Assembly: GCA_021014325.1 (NCBI GenBank)
Contig: CM037472.1
Location: 25,033,063-25,097,062 of the forward strand
Reading direction: 5' to 3'
Origin: Plazaster borealis
Lineage: Eukaryota > Echinodermata > Asteroidea > Forcipulatida > Labidiasteridae
DNA: 64,000 bases
Shown here: in pieces, positions 22,698 through 34,476 of the stretch
Position numbering within the stretch: the stretch's first letter is position 1
Layout of the letters: the number at the start of each line of letters is the position of its first letter
Notes under the pieces: generated by a model
What the model saw: only the letters and a program-made list of their open reading frames with translations
The model's database searches: none
Told to the model about the DNA's origin: nothing
Translations under genes and position numbers: made by a program

Positions 22698-24249
22698 GGT
22701 ATGAATACAAAATTTCAAACAGTAAATAATAAACAGGGTGTTTTTTCCCCAATAAGTGTACAGAAAAGAAATTGACCATTCCCATTTTTGTATTTTTTTT
22801 GACTGATTAAATCATAAAATTATACAATTATAAAGTCTCCACTTGACATTAATTTCACCGATAAAAAAAATGATTGCAGATGACCTCTGTCAACAAGGAG
22901 AGTAAAGAAGTGACGCTAGAAGACAACCAACGTAAACTGATCATCTTTTGATAGCCACTTTGAAGTCACTTCATTCTGAAGACAAAAACATGCCATGAAT
23001 CCTAACCTTAGTTAAAGGGACCGTACTACATTTTTGGCAGAGCTGTGTATTGATAGTGTTGCAACATGGAGGGGACCAGTTATTTATTTATTTATTTATG
23101 TATGTATTTCCTTTATTTACCCAGTGTGAGCCAAATCAGTATGAACTGGTTTCCATTTGGGCCCTGCCTCATAAATATAAAAAAAACCCAAAAAGCAATA
23201 CTAGGTATCTTAATTATAAATATAAACCAGTTTTCTTTGGTCACCTGGTTGCTGGATGTCATTTTCAGTCCAAATGTAGCACAACCCAATGTGCAGTCTA
23301 GTCTGGCACCCTGTGAGCACACATGCACTTTCTGGACCAAAAATGGCTTATCACAAGGTGTTGCAATTGCTCTGCATTTTGGTAATGTCCTAGAAAACGG
23401 CTTTTGTATTCTTTTTATTTTCAAAAAACACAGAGATAATAAATTATTCAAAAACAAAACAAATCCCAAAACAAACAAACAAACTAAACAAAAAATCAAA
23501 TGCAGAATAAATAGTGCAAACCTGGTTAGTTTATTGATTGCTTTTGCTGAAATTATTTTTGATTGAAGTTTTAATTCAAAATTTCAAAATGTTGAAATTC
23601 TGTGTGGAGATAATGTTGATTTTTAAAAAATTTCATTTGTATATTGACGTCATACAAAAAATGGAATGACAATTTTTGTTTTCAGTTTAACTAAACATAT
23701 ATATCTGCCCCCTTTTCTGTTTTATTCTTTCCCATTTCATCCTTATGTCCCATCTAAACTGTGCTGTAATTTTCTACCAAAACTTCCTCAAAATCTGATT
23801 TCATTCAGTTTATTAAGTTCCTTTAATATTGTATTCTTTATGCTGAAGTCATGCTAAATGTTTGATAATATCTCTAATCCAAAAATGCTTCTGAAATTGA
23901 AAAATTGAAATTGAATGCTTTATGCTTTTCGTGTAAATGGCCGAATGAAAAGTAATAATAACAATATTGATACACATTTACAGTGGGTGGTTTTTATTTG
24001 ATCATGAATTGTTGTTATTCCATAGGCTATGACGATAGGCCTATCCAACAAAGTTTCATAAAATGTGATCTGAAAAATTATCCCGATACATGAATCCGTC
24101 GGTACTTCTTTTAAAAACAGGGTTCTCCCAAAATTCTGGACCCAAATTTGGGAAGTTTTGCCTAGCACAGTGAATTGAAACAAGGTCCTCGGAACGTAAA
24201 AAAAAAAAGCCCTACTGTGCAATCTGGGGCATTCTAAATGGTTTTATCT
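22698..24249. other. Non-coding, TTTA microsatellite
   Basis: (TTTA)n at 23083-23110 and A-rich sequence at 23430-23500. The long overlapping frames on both strands at 23066-23566 are low-complexity and not supported as coding. Confidence 0.35.
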
Positions 24250-24379
24250 TTATAATTTTTGTGAATTTGATCTGAAGTACATCCCCCAACCCCCAAATAA
24301 GTAAATACTTTTGCGCAATTTAAGCGTATTTGCACACAATTCTCGCATATCAGCCCGATACACTATCTTTTGCATGGAA

Positions 24380-24722
24380 AGAACCCCGAAAAAAGGTAAC
24401 CCTGTGCTTCCCAACAGCCACACCGTTCCCATCCCCTTTAATGATGCCCAAGAATGATCTCCAGATATCAGGTCCACGAGATGGCTCACATACTTGCATT
24501 CTAATGATCATCAGATCTAAAGGACATTTGCCCCGTGGCATTCCGTCCAGAGCACATATCCCTCCATCCCGCCTTGATATTTGTACAATAAACACTGCAA
24601 GATTCCTCACTGATGAGAATTAGCATCATTAAAGATTTGTTGGTGCGGCTGGCGAGGACTAAACGACAGAGAGGCTATTTAACACATTATGGAGGTCTCT
24701 CAAATTGATGGAAACAATAATC
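24380..24722. promoter_or_regulatory. Possible conserved non-coding element
   Basis: It is repeat-free, richer in GC than its flanks and open in several frames at once (minus 24350-24610, plus 24330-24623). It contains AT-core sites such as GAATTAGCATCATTAAAG. This is the look of a conserved enhancer rather than an exon. Conservation itself cannot be seen from one sequence. Confidence 0.3.
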
Positions 24723-25379
24723 ATAACCACGGTACTTTCTGAGAAACAAAAACGGGCAATTTTGTTAATGTTTTAAGTGATTTTGGGAATGTATAACATG
24801 ATTAGGTTTAATGCTTGCCAAGGATGATGAGTTTGCTCCCGAAGGGTGAGAGGGGATATCTTGAATCTCTTGAAGTATTTTGCTTCGAGACAAATTACTT
24901 CAAGGCATTTTTTTAACCGACACTCTTGATATTTCCTTTACAGGGTGGTAAACGTGAACAAAGACAAAGCTGTGATGGTGAAATGTATATTCACAAGGAT
25001 TATTGAGATCTGTAAAATGTTGATGGTAGAGTCGTCCAATGCATTTTTTGTTACTGCTGATCCTTTGAAAGGAGCCAAATGATAGCAACTAGCACCATGC
25101 CTTTATATAGGCCCCTACTCAAACAATAAACGTCTATCATAGAACATGGCCGCTTGCCAGACTTCTCCTAATGCTCTGTAAATTATTTCCGTGCGGTGAG
25201 AAAAATTGATTTCTCTTCAATATGATGCAAAATTTACCTTTGGCAGATATACTCCATTATAACACAGTCCCCCCCCCATCTTCATTCTTACTAGTATATT
25301 CTTCAGCAGTCATATAATTTTCTTTTTTGCCTTCAATTCTCTCCCTCGTGCCCGCAAGAAACCCCACTCACCAAAGCCT
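24723..25379. other. Non-coding, no gene recognised
   Basis: AT-rich apart from a C run at 25268-25277. Confidence 0.3.
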
Positions 25380-25850
25380 GATCCTAACAAGAGCAGACCG
25401 CGCTACATTGCGATTACGCACACAGAGGGCGTGTCCAGGCTTATTTTTAGAGCTTCCCGAAATAGTGCATTGGACTAAAAGCACTGATTACCTAGCCTGG
25501 AGGACAAATTATCTGGAAGAGGACAAATTGCATTGCCTGGCTGTTTCTATTCCAAGCCCACAGTGGCCAGTAGACATGCTGATAATGACCCAGTGACGAA
25601 GACAGGTCATTAATTATGTCCGATCTGCTGATGTCATTGTAGAGATTTTTACGCTGATGACGACAGCATGCACCAAGAGGCGTCTGCGCGATTTCAAATC
25701 CCTCAGGACTGCCGCAGGGTGCCCCAGGCACGTTTTATTCTCGGCAAATTTGAATAGGTCTCAAGTTTCAGAATGGCTGACTGCCTGGTGTTTGGTTATG
25801 TGCCATCCCTCCAGCCGTTACGAATGGAAGACGAAAATCCAGCAGTAAGG
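25380..25850. promoter_or_regulatory. Possible conserved non-coding element
   Basis: Repeat-free block with near-balanced base composition. It contains homeodomain-like GGTCATTAATTATGTCC at 25604-25620 and short frames on both strands. It stands out from the AT-rich flanks. The regulatory role is inference. Confidence 0.28.
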
Positions 25851-28380
25851 GCTTAACTGGTTGTATGACTGCTCACTGGTTGGTGTTCAAGAATCAGCCA
25901 GGCCTTGGGGTCGGGATTCCATCTTTAGATGGAAATGTCCAATTTTGTCTCGCACCCCGCAGCTTGGTGCGTGGGAGGAATATAGGGGTATAACTTGGCC
26001 AGTGTGAGGTTACCAAGGAACATGCCAGTAGTGTAATGGTTATGCAAATCAGATGCAACTGTAACATATCTGCAAGTGACAGGAAATGTGCTGTTCAAAA
26101 TGGCTGTGCTGCCACTTGATGTAAGAGTTAGCGTAACAACTACTTGAGATGGATAAAGTCAATCAAAAATTTGTCCTTTTAAGAGGATCATAGTTTTAAT
26201 AGCCAAACATTTTTATTTAGACAGGATATTTTCATTTGTTATATCTCTTTCACATGGTTTACTATAGTTATTATGATATTGATATTCATATAGGTATTGC
26301 ACAATATAAACCGCCATTATTATTATTATTATATGTAAAATGTTCATTTGAAAAAAAGTGCACAAAATAAATAAATAAAAACATTGGACCTAACACAATT
26401 TATTTGTTTGCTATCCACTTGTGAATCAAAATCTGCACAAACAAATTTTAATTTCAATTCAAAGAATTTGAATACAACAAAAAGGGAGGTATTTTCCTGC
26501 ACTGACCCACAGATGGGACAGTTTGACTTGACTGTCTTCCAATCAACCCAATATCAACTTGTTTACCAAATGTTACCGACGCCGACACAGATGGATCATT
26601 CTGAAAAAGGCAAACGTACTTCATTCCCTGGGCCAGCTAGCGCACATATCGCTTTCACACCAGGCCCACATCAATTACAGTCATGTTGGCAGTTCCACTG
26701 CTGTGCTGATTTTATGGTTGGTGGGTCCCTCACCAAAACTAATTTTCCTGTGCTGTTAAAGGTAATGCCCCTTCACACATTATGATGATGGTCCCATCTG
26801 TACACCAAGCAGATGAGAACGGATAACAAATGTTGTTGTTTGTTTTGAATTTCCGAGAGCCTGGGAGTGTTTTTATGACAAATATAACTAAACTGATTTC
26901 TATACAGTGTTGTAGACCTTGGGATAAAGCTGACACATTTTTGAAGGTCAGGGTTTCTGTGGTCACGAGCGTTCAATTATTTTTTAATATCAAAAGCTCA
27001 TGTAAATTTGCCACCGTCAACTTTTCTGTCCATATCACATTTCTCAGAAACAAAGCTGCCCATAAACCCTACATTGACAACCCTACTGCTTTTGTGTAAA
27101 AACAACATGATCTCATGAAGGTTGATGGTGCTGTTTATATATGGTTAAAACCGACAGATTTCAGATAAATTAACTATTAGCATCACTTAAAAAGATTTGA
27201 AGAGTACTGGGTGGCTATCTTGGTCATCTAATCCCCGAGACAGTAGTCTTTACGTAATAATTTTGAACCCCATATTGAGGTTGTAGTCTCTCTAAACTTG
27301 CGTATTTGTATTTTCAAATAGAAAAACTATGTATTTATTGAATAACTAATTTATGAAATACGTAATAGAAAAATAGGAAAGCAGTCCATCTAGATTTACA
27401 AAATCATACAAGAATTTCTCTTGCCTTGTAAAACAACAACTTGGTTGGATTCATACATCACAAATGCACTAATGAATGTTTCAGCACGATTGATAAACTT
27501 TTTACAGAAAAATAGTAAAATTGTGGATAAAAGTCTACTAATCATGCTCGAACACTGGGACCCATTACAGTGTATGAGTGTATGACTTTATATAATTGTG
27601 ACCAAACAGACGAAACATTTGAATGTGTGCGAGGCTTGCATGGTCTGCTCCCCGTTCATCATTAAGACTGAGCTACGTCTTTAAGCAGTCTAATTAAAAG
27701 TACCACCTACAGAATGGGTAATTAACTAAGTTTGACATTAACTTGACAAGCATTAAATCCACACCGGACACAGCCTGAGCAAGGTCAAGGCATCTGTGTA
27801 TATGAGAAAAATGGTTTCTGACATCACAATCAGTGAGGTATAAACAGGTTCAGACAAAAACTATAAATAAGTCTCCTTTTCTTTTCCCTTGTATTGAAAG
27901 TTTCTGACAAACGCCATCCTTACGGGCAACTTGGGTTTTGGCTTTGAGTTGCGTCAAGCGCTCTAATTTGTCTACGCAGCCAAGTGGTTCACTGACCAAT
28001 TATGCAAGGAATTTGATAATACTGCAGCATGCCGCATGCAGTATTTACACAAAAACACATAATTTAGTTGTGTGTGTGAAAAAGGATATATTGTTGCCCA
28101 TAAAGATGGCTGACTTGACACTGTGTGACGTCAAATGGGAACTATCGATACACAAAAGGTATCAGTTGCTACTCAAAACACATTACTCAAGATTAGCATT
28201 CAGTGTACACGAAACATGGCAGTCTAAATATTGAAAGTTGCTGGATGAAACTCTTCCCTGCATCTAAGAACAAACTCTTGTTGTCTAAAGTACGAGTACA
28301 AATTCAAACAGGTAATCGTCAACAGTAAGCACAACATGGCTTATCATTCCTTTATAATTGAAACAGCTTTGCAAATGAAA
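25851..28380. other. Non-coding, no gene recognised
   Basis: A short (ATT)n run lies at 26317-26332. A 133-codon plus frame at 26384-26785 lacks any family signature and is probably chance. Confidence 0.35.
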
Positions 28381-28527
28381 TTTAAATAATTTTGGGCTGA
28401 ATAAAGAAAAATTGACTAGAGCGGGATTTGAAACTGCGACCTCCCGATTAACGTACGTGCCGGTGCTCTACCAACTGAGCTATCTAGCCCTATGTTGGCA
28501 GTCTCTTTTTATCAATATCTTTGTTCA
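28381..28527 (-). mobile_element. SINE-B copy 5, minus orientation
   Basis: AATAATTTTGGGCTGAATAA and the tRNA-like region through CAACTGAGCTATCTAGCCC. It abuts the next copy head-to-head at TTGTTCAA/GGCTAG. Confidence 0.88.
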
Positions 28528-28668
28528 AGGCTAGATAGCTCAGCTGGTATAGTGCCAGCATGCTAATCCGGAGGTCGCAGGTTTAAATCCCAATCTAGTC
28601 AATTTGTTTTGTTCAACCCAAAATTATTTATTATTTACCCAGTCAGTTTCCCTTGTAGTTTATTACTA
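28528..28668 (+). mobile_element. SINE-B copy 6, plus orientation
   Basis: GGCTAGATAGCTCAGCTGGT through box B GGTTTAAATCC and TTGTTCAACCCAAAATTAT to the GTAGTTTATTACTA tail. It lacks the 5' segment present in complete copies. Confidence 0.9.
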
Positions 28669-28680
28669 CATATTTGAAAT

Positions 28681-28945
28681 AAAAAGTTGCATCCCCTTAA
28701 GGTGTGATTTCTGGCTATACAGCAGTTACAGGTTGAATGACTTCTGACTGGCATCCCCCGAACAAAGATATTGACAAAATAGGAAGACCTCCAACATTAG
28801 GGCTATAGATAACTCAGTTGGTGAAGCACGGGCATGTTAACCCGGAGGTTGCAGGTTCAAATCCTGCTCTAGTCACTTTATCTTTGTTCAACCAAAGATT
28901 ATCTAAAATTTACCCAGTCAGTTTCCCTGGTGGTTTATTACTTGA
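28681..28945 (+). mobile_element. SINE-B copy 7, nearly complete
   Basis: It includes the 5' segment (AAAAAGTTGCATCCCCTTAA), the tRNA-like module with AACTCAGTTGG and GGTTCAAATCC, and the tail GGTGGTTTATTACTTG. It is the longest readable copy in sense orientation. Confidence 0.9.
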
Positions 28946-30039
28946 CGAATAAATTTTAATTAGACGTTTCCATTCCTGGAAAAAAAAGGTTGAGAGTAGT
29001 AAGAGTTCAGGTGGCACTATGCCTGGAAAAATAAAGTTGAACCCCTCCCCTTCACCCCTAGAGCAGTACTAATAACAGGTGATGACACAATATCAGGTAT
29101 TTTTGAGCTTGATGGCTTTCATTATCAAGTTTTTGATGTGAGGAATGCCTCCTTTTATGTTGTCGGTTTTTTTAAATTGTAATTAACTGAGCAATTTACA
29201 ACATGTGTTGACAGGGACAGTTAAAAACCCAAGGATACGTGGACTAGAGAGAAGTCAAATGACTTAATCGCTTGATTAGTCATGTATACTTGTATGAAGC
29301 ATCATCATATTGATGCAACCAAAAGAGGTGAAATTATATTACTTTGATGTAACATTGTATGACAAACATAATGTGCAAAATCCCTAACATTCTCACATTA
29401 AACCTTAAAGCTTGTGGATCAAGACCAGTAGCTGCATGTTGTGTGACACAACATACATCATAACAAACCTGTGAAAGTTAAAGCTCAATTGGTCATCGGA
29501 GTCACAAGAAAAAAGTTTTCAAAAAACCTTATTTGTTTTCATTGTTTTCTAAAAAACTACAGCATTTCAGGCAAGTATATTTCAAGAGATGTTTTAAACA
29601 TGGCCTTCTTTATACACCATGTACGTTATGGGCACATCTTTAAACATTTTAATTTTTAATCTTACCAATGTTGTACACACCCTTTAAAGCAAAAGTCTTG
29701 ATCAACGAATTGCTTTCAAATTAATTTCATCAAGAAAGTGATGTTATCTTTACTTTAGCTGCTATTAAAAAATAACAAAATGATTTCATAAATAACATAT
29801 GACATAACTTTATAATGAAAATTGGTGTCCTAATTTAATACAACCATGCATGGGTAGACCACTTAATCTGTCCAAGCTTCAACACTGACACTATAGCGGC
29901 CAACAGCCGGTACAGACAAAAAAGAGTCATTAATGTTTTAATAGATGTAATAATTGCATCAAGGATAAAGAATAGTATTTTGATTTTTACCCTACACTGC
30001 AGGGCTCAAAATTTAGTTATTCTAGTTAACAAAAACTAA
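28946..30039. other. Non-coding; decayed family D piece
   Basis: 29461-29515 (GCTCAATTGGTCATCGGAGT) matches the interior of the TTAA-flanked family D. The rest is unassigned AT-rich DNA. Confidence 0.4.
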
Positions 30040-30189
30040 ACAATTTTAAAATAAATCCATATATTTCTGGTTCTTATAAATTTCCTTACATTTTTCCTGA
30101 AAAGACTAAAGTCAAAAAATCAACAATATTAGCAATGTCTGGGCGTATAGTGATGATTATACAGAAATTAATGGTATCTAAAGGGTTAG
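30040..30189. mobile_element. Family J element, right half only
   Basis: ATCAACAATATTAGCAATGT through ATGATTATACAGAAATTAAT to AAGGGTTA matches 14985-15080. Confidence 0.75.
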
Positions 30190-30672
30190 GGCACAAGGAG
30201 TTGTTATTTGATAAGCATCTAAATATTGGTATCTTGGCTAGTAATAATGGAGCGCTTGAATCAGTGCCGCCAGACAATGTTGAAAGCTTTTACTCACCGC
30301 ACAAAATGTTTTGTGAGCACTGTAGGAGGACATAGAGATGCAAGCATTCCAAGTTGTCCAAGACTTAACTATTTAACCATTGGGGGACAAAGGACTTAAA
30401 CTTTTTGGTTTACAGTAAAAAATCCTTCTTATGTTTCTTTCCGTTTTCCTTCACTAAAATCAAAAGCGCATTTTCCCATATCAACAAAACTTGAAAAATA
30501 AACTCATGTTCTCTCGTTGGGTAATATTTATTATTTTAGGGATTCAGGGTTTGCATGTGTTGCCTCAAAACTGCTGCCGTTATTTCTCGTTTCTTATCGA
30601 CATAAACCAAATCCTGCTTCCAGCCAAATGCTATAGCATCATCAGAGTACCACTTAGCTGCCTAAACATCTT
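30190..30672. other. Non-coding, no gene recognised
   Basis: Short frames only; no repeat identified. Confidence 0.3.
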
Positions 30673-31116
30673 TTAAAGGTAGGGTCATGCTTTGGTAATG
30701 ACCCTGAAAAGAAATTGTGTAATTTTTTATCTGAAAGCCTACTTGTTATAAACATGGTAATGGTAGTAAGCATCCTACGAAATAATGTCGATTGAAGTGC
30801 CCACGTTGATTAGAAATTAATTAAAGTATATCAAAAACATTTAAATCTCCAAAGATCGCCTGCAGGAGCCTTTGGAAATTTTCGTGGTATTCGTTTGAAT
30901 GCTGCCCTCAATACGGCCAGAGATGCAGTTGTCATCTCGCTGAACGTGGTTGGATTCGACAATCTTGATGAAAACACAGCGACAGTTGTTTTGCTGTTTT
31001 CTCAATAAGTAGGCACAGCATTCAACTGAAACTTTCACAGGTGACTCTTATTGAATCTTTCTGGATAATTTTGCAGTAGTACACTGACAAAAACCAAACG
31101 ATGACCCTACCTTTAA
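30673..31116. mobile_element. TTAA-flanked AAAGGTAGGGTCA element (family E), complete
   Basis: TTAAAGGTAGGGTCATGCTT at the left is inverted in ACGATGACCCTACCTTTAA at the right, with TTAA at both ends. The interior contains no transposase frame. Other copies are 35986-36327 (complete) and 9076-9250 (partial). Confidence 0.88.
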
Positions 31117-31144
31117 GTATAAGGGAACTGAAAATCAATCTGTC

Positions 31145-31315
31145 TTAAGCCCGGTTCATACTTCCTGCGAATGCTTCGTGTGAAGCGAATTTAACGTCAC
31201 AGCTCTGTTTTTCGCTGTGAAAGACAGCTCAACTCTTCCGAATTGTTCGTTGCAAATTTGTGACGTCAAAATTCGCATTGCATTCGCAATCGCAGGAATT
31301 ATGAACCGGACTTAA
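31145..31315. mobile_element. TTAA-flanked AGCCCGGTTCATACT element
   Basis: TTAAGCCCGGTTCATACTTC at the left and GAATTATGAACCGGACTTAA at the right. The arms extend inward as GCGAATGC/GCATTCGC and AATTTAACGTCAC/GTGACGTCAAAATT. A truncated copy ends at 60083. Confidence 0.88.
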
Positions 31316-31524
31316 ATTTGTTCATGTTTTTCATAGCCACAATGGTTAAAGCCAGATAAAAACATCTAGGATGCGTACTGTTTTGATTTTGACTGTTGCA
31401 CCGAGGCTTATCACACCCGATGTAAGGGGTAACTATCTCAAAATATTCTTTTATCCCTGATGCAATTGTTTCATCTATTAAATCTATGATGCATTTTGGA
31501 GCCTACCAGCAAGTTCCCTGACAA

Positions 31525-31925
31525 TTTGACCAAAAAATGTATTTAATTAAAATATGAAAAATCAACTATTTTACATACCAGCAAGACCCTGGGGAGAAAA
31601 AAATCAACTATAAAATTACCCCGACTGAATAATTGCTAGTGTCGAAAAGACAAGCCATTAACTGTTTTTCTGAATTACACCATAGGTCCTTTTGGTTGGT
31701 AGGCAGTTTGCAACAGCTAATTCTATTTGACCAATAACTCTATTTAATTGAAATATGAAAAATCAACTGTTTCCCATACCAGCAAGACTTTGGGAGAAAA
31801 AAAATCAACTATAAAATGACCCGACTGAATAACTGCTAGGGTTGAAAAGTCAGGCCATTAACTATTTTTGTTGAATTATACCATAGGTCCTTTTGGTTGG
31901 TAAGCAGTTTGCAACAGCTAATTCT
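31525..31925. repeat. Tandem duplication, two units of about 200 bp
   Basis: 31525-31725 and 31726-31925 align along their whole length, for example AATATGAAAAATCAACT, CATACCAGCAAGAC and GGTCCTTTTGGTTGGTA in both, with scattered substitutions. No coding frame. Confidence 0.93.
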
Positions 31926-33166
31926 CTTTTCTCTTATTTAAATACATTTACATGGGTTATAGATTTAGCAAATGGTTACTTATTCAAAGTCAATTTGTAA
32001 ATACTTTTGAGTTTTTGTTCTTGTGGGGGAGGATGACGGTCCTATACACTTCATGTTTGTTAATGATAGTATTTCTTTCCACCAAAGGATTTGAAATAAA
32101 TGAATTTCCTTTCAGTTTGGAGTTTCTTTTCAGTAGACATTGCATGCAGACAAACAAATCAATGCACCAATGATACCGAAAAAGAGTTTGTGGTAGACAA
32201 AAACTATAGAAAATAATTTAAAATACAAAGTATTTGTCGAACTTGAGTCTATAGCAAACCTTGCCGGGAGGAGAAATGGGTAACTATGGCTTTTTTTATT
32301 TATTAAAGCTAAGTGCTGGTTGTGTTCTTTCACGGCAATATATTTCCACCCTGGAGGCTCGCGGAGAGTATCTGGGAATTGGAAATGCTTTCAAGAGAAG
32401 ATGATGAAGACGTGTCAGCGAGGATGTTAACGGCTGTTGCTGCCTCCAGCGCAATATCAGTCTTGTAAGTGATGGTGAGTGTACAGACACACTACTATGG
32501 TGCCAGCCCTTCTCTTCTCAAATGGTGCTAATGTCATGAACTTCCACAACAACGACCGACCCTCATCTACGTCAGGCACATACTTATTGGGGAGGACGTC
32601 ACTAGCGAGTCTTTAACTCAGAAAATGGGATTTACTTTTCGTCCCCATGATGGGGGGAGAGAAATTACATTATTGTATTTTGACCTGGGAAGTACTGTTG
32701 AGTCTATGGACACGTACGCAGGGGTACAAATAAAGAGATAAATACATGATACATAGGATTATGATGAGATTGGACGAGGAACACTGGAGCTACCGTGGGT
32801 GGATATTAGAAGGATTTCTGTGCAACACAGTGAATCAAAATCTGCACAACCTATATGCAGACAAGTGTGGGTCTTCAGCTTAATTTGTATCTCAAGATCT
32901 TGTTTCAGTCTCGTTATTTTGGAGGTACATCTTGCCTGGAATCAGAGCCAAAATGAGTCTGGACACTTCTCTGAAATTTGAATGTAAAAATGGACCAAAA
33001 GCAAACAAACAAGTGAATTCTAGACAAACTAATAATAGTGGTAAACGAAATAACAACATTTTAGTTTCAGAAGCTTGTATGCATAATGTATGTTAGGTGC
33101 TATACACTTATAAACCAACGATTTAAATTTGCAATGCTGTGAGAAAGTTTGTCTTAATTTTGTTTC
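31926..33166. other. Non-coding, no gene recognised
   Basis: Somewhat GC-richer at 32340-32600; no exon or repeat identified. Confidence 0.3.
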
Positions 33167-33197
33167 AATCAGTCAATCAATCATCAATCAATCAATT

Positions 33198-33239
<42 letters not shown>

Positions 33240-33305
33240 CGATCAATCAATCAACCAATCAATCAATAAATCAATCAATCAAGCAATCAATCAAGCAATC
33301 AATTG
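33167..33305. repeat. (AATC)n microsatellite
   Basis: About 139 bp of CAAT/AATC units with occasional variants (AATTA, CATC, CAAGC). Confidence 0.97.
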
Positions 33306-33336
33306 TTAAGTTTATAAAGTGCCAATCCTACTTATA

Positions 33337-33430
33337 GGAGTGCACTGTAGGATTTGGGTTATACAGACAAATTTACCCAAACCAAACAGTGTTATAGTAA
33401 TGTGTCCGCTATATCTCAAAAATGGCTTAT
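33337..33430. mobile_element. ATATGGTGGACAC element, partial copy
   Basis: TACAGACAAATTTACCCAAA and GTAATGTGTCCGCTATATCT match the right part of 19784-19910. Confidence 0.8.
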
Positions 33431-33830
33431 TGCTCATAGCGCAGCAAAGTAAGCTTTCCAAAAAAGTTAGGATTTAAGCAAAGTTTTGAGAATGGCTAAT
33501 GAAGGAGATTGTCTGAACTTCCGAGGAAGATGATTCCACATCCTAGGTGCAGTGATGGAATAAGGCACAACCCCCCCACCCCCACCCCCGCCCCCTCCCA
33601 ACTGTGTTTGCTTCTTAGAATGCAAAAAAGTCCACACGACTTGTGAAAATCCTTTTTATGAAATAATCATCAGTGATTTTGAATACAAGTTTCCATATAG
33701 CAAACTACATTTAACATTTTGTTTGTTTTACTTTATTATTAAAATGTATTACTGGCAGATTTGTTTGAGATTGTACATTCACATTGATTCTTTAAAATCT
33801 TCCCGATGCCTGTGGATTTTTTATAAGACT
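33431..33830. other. Probable decayed repeat and C-rich tract
   Basis: 33440-33560 (GAAGATGATTCCACATCCTA) looks like an old dispersed repeat next to the microsatellite. 33570-33600 is C-rich and its complement has G-quadruplex potential. Confidence 0.4.
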
Positions 33831-33900
33831 CAGGAAAGTACTGAGTATACAGTGCTTAATACACATCAATGTATGAGGGCAAAAAAAACTAACAATATTC
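33831..33900 (+). repeat. Direct repeat of a SINE tail, unit 1
   Basis: ACTCAGGAAAGTACTGAGT followed by AGGGCAAAAAAA recurs at 34096-34153 on the other side of a tRNA-like head. Confidence 0.7.
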
Positions 33901-33982
33901 TTTATCCATGATGCAAAATTAACATCTATTAAATCGTTGCGGTACCCGCTTCTAAAATATATAGGATTCAACCTGCCTCTAG

Positions 33983-34064
33983 CCACCGGGCTAGCACAGT
34001 GGTCTAGTGATAAGACATCTGCTCTAGAATGGCAAGGGTCGTGGGTTCAAATCCCACCCGAGTA
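33983..34064 (+). mobile_element. tRNA-derived SINE head (a second family)
   Basis: GGGCTAGCACAGTGGTCTAG resembles box A and GTGGGTTCAAATCCCAC is a box B / T arm. The acceptor ends do not pair, so this is a SINE head and not a working tRNA. Confidence 0.75.
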
Positions 34065-34095
34065 ATAATAATATGGCCACCAATTTTGCTTCAAC

Positions 34096-34153
34096 AGAAC
34101 TCAGGAAAGTACTGAGTTAACAGTGTAAGGGCAAAAAACAAATAATATTTTCA
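34096..34153 (+). repeat. Direct repeat of a SINE tail, unit 2
   Basis: ACTCAGGAAAGTACTGAGTT then AAGGGCAAAAAACAAATAAT, matching 33831-33900. Confidence 0.7.
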
Positions 34154-34269
34154 AAATAATGTCAGACAGAATTTTCATGCAGGTTATCTGGTACAGTTAG
34201 TATCTTCCTTTTCAGTGTGGTTTGTACATGTTAATTGAACACTTAGTTAACCCTGTTTCATTTAAGTAT

Positions 34270-34476
34270 ACACTGCAAAAACTGGGGTGTTAAAATTGAC
34301 ACCATGGGTGTTGTCACATATAGATACCCAAGAGAGAATCAAAATTAATACCATAGGGTGTTAAAATAACACCAATGTAATTGTGTTGGCAGAAATTAGT
34401 GTTATTTTAACACCCTATGTTGTAAATTTTGACAACACCCATGGTGTCAATTTTAACACCCCAGTTTTTGCAGTGT
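34270..34476. mobile_element. CACTGCAAAAACT hairpin element
   Basis: Arms of about 46 bp (CACTGCAAAAACTGGGGTGT... and its complement at the right end) are nearly perfect. Inner GGTGTTAAAATAACACC blocks also pair. Confidence 0.92.

Noticed and set aside
23066..23566. Overlapping 166- and 128-codon frames on opposite strands
   Set aside because: Low-complexity TTTA and AAAC sequence gives the open frames; no protein-like composition.
26384..26785. 133-codon plus frame
   Set aside because: No recognisable domain, no splice or start context, and composition like the flanks.
33983..34064. tRNA gene on the plus strand
   Set aside because: The T arm is good, but the acceptor ends are unpaired and the flanks are repeat sequence.
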